Assembly (NCBI GenBank): GCA_015206805.1 | Contig: JADEZP010000008.1 | Span: 1-39,475 of the forward strand | Length of the DNA: 39,475 bases | Source: Quinella sp. 1Q7 | GTDB lineage: Bacteria; Bacillota; Negativicutes; Selenomonadales; Selenomonadaceae | Reading direction: 5' to 3' | Part shown: positions 39,445-39,475 of the stretch, in pieces | Numbering within the stretch: position 1 is the first letter of the stretch | How the letters are laid out: every line of letters starts with the position of its first letter | Program-made: the position numbers and the translations under genes | Notes under the pieces: generated by a model | Databases searched by the model: none | What the model was told of the DNA's origin: nothing | Seen by the model: the letters and a program-made list of their open reading frames with translations, nothing else

Positions 39445-39475
39445 TTAAAAATCGCCCGTGGAGCCGAAACGTCCG
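39445..39475 (-). CDS. Possible end of an upstream gene (last nine codons, cut by edge)
   Basis: On the minus strand the frame reads GRFGSTGDF then TAA at 39445-39447, ten bases before the AIPR start. The spacing and the shared strand suggest the 3' end of another operon gene, but nine codons are too few to identify or even to prove it. Confidence 0.3.
   Translation of the reverse strand, partial: GRFGSTGDF

Overview
The window reads as a chromosomal segment of a motile, probably anaerobic Bacillota, most likely a Negativicutes/Selenomonas-like lineage. This is inferred from gene content and order (yaaR-holB-ricT, yybS-gdpP-der, infC-rpmI-rplT, a TatD-linked radical SAM family, type III pantothenate kinase, a flagellin beside a SPINDLY-type glycosyltransferase). 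No rRNA is present to confirm it. Coding density is high, with strong AGGAGG-type ribosome binding sites and several GTG/TTG starts. Almost all the long ORFs in the supplied track that lie opposite or across these genes are shadows.

Layout, left to right. 1-6.5 kb: dihydroxyacetone kinase DhaK (minus, cut by the left edge), a small radical SAM protein (plus), then a minus-strand operon of a SPINDLY-type O-glycosyltransferase, a U32 peptidase-family protein and an exported alpha/beta hydrolase. 6.7-8.6 kb: a lone type IV pilin-like gene, then flagellin with stacked sigma-70 and sigma-28 promoters and a structured leader. 8.9-13.3 kb: yybS, gdpP (c-di-AMP phosphodiesterase) and der. 13.3-16.7 kb: a repeat element, a candidate structured ncRNA, then yaaR-holB and ricT, interrupted by a second repeat element. 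16.9-19.5 kb: a zinc-ribbon double-receiver protein, a GT92-like glycosyltransferase and its decayed tandem copy. 19.5-22.9 kb: coaX-dusB and an M18 aminopeptidase. 23-27.4 kb (minus): potABCD plus a TPR protein. 27.5-30.8 kb (minus): a MATE exporter with a degenerate HATPase-like tail, a stand-alone NRPS-type condensation-domain protein and a 64-residue peptide with a double-glycine leader. 30.9-33.8 kb: ubiX (plus), then a lysR-glutaredoxin-glutaredoxin-glutathione peroxidase unit (minus). 33.9-36.2 kb: a secreted hypothetical, then infC (AUU start)-rpmI-rplT. 36.4-39.4 kb (minus): rarA preceded by an AIPR-family (abortive infection) gene.

Three patterns are not explained by ordinary annotation. 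First, gene 3' ends are repeatedly found as tandem duplicates, often with their terminators. This occurs at fliC, the TPR gene (three copies), rplT, a glutaredoxin and the MATE gene, and a GT92 gene has a larger decayed tandem copy. Second, a dispersed intergenic element occurs four times, with hairpins whose stems change in compensating ways while the loop ATGGA(T/C) stays constant. Third, the MATE / condensation-domain / double-glycine-peptide operon looks like an uncharacterised peptide-processing or export system. This last is the best candidate for an undescribed system, followed by the tail duplications as a genome-wide mutational signature.
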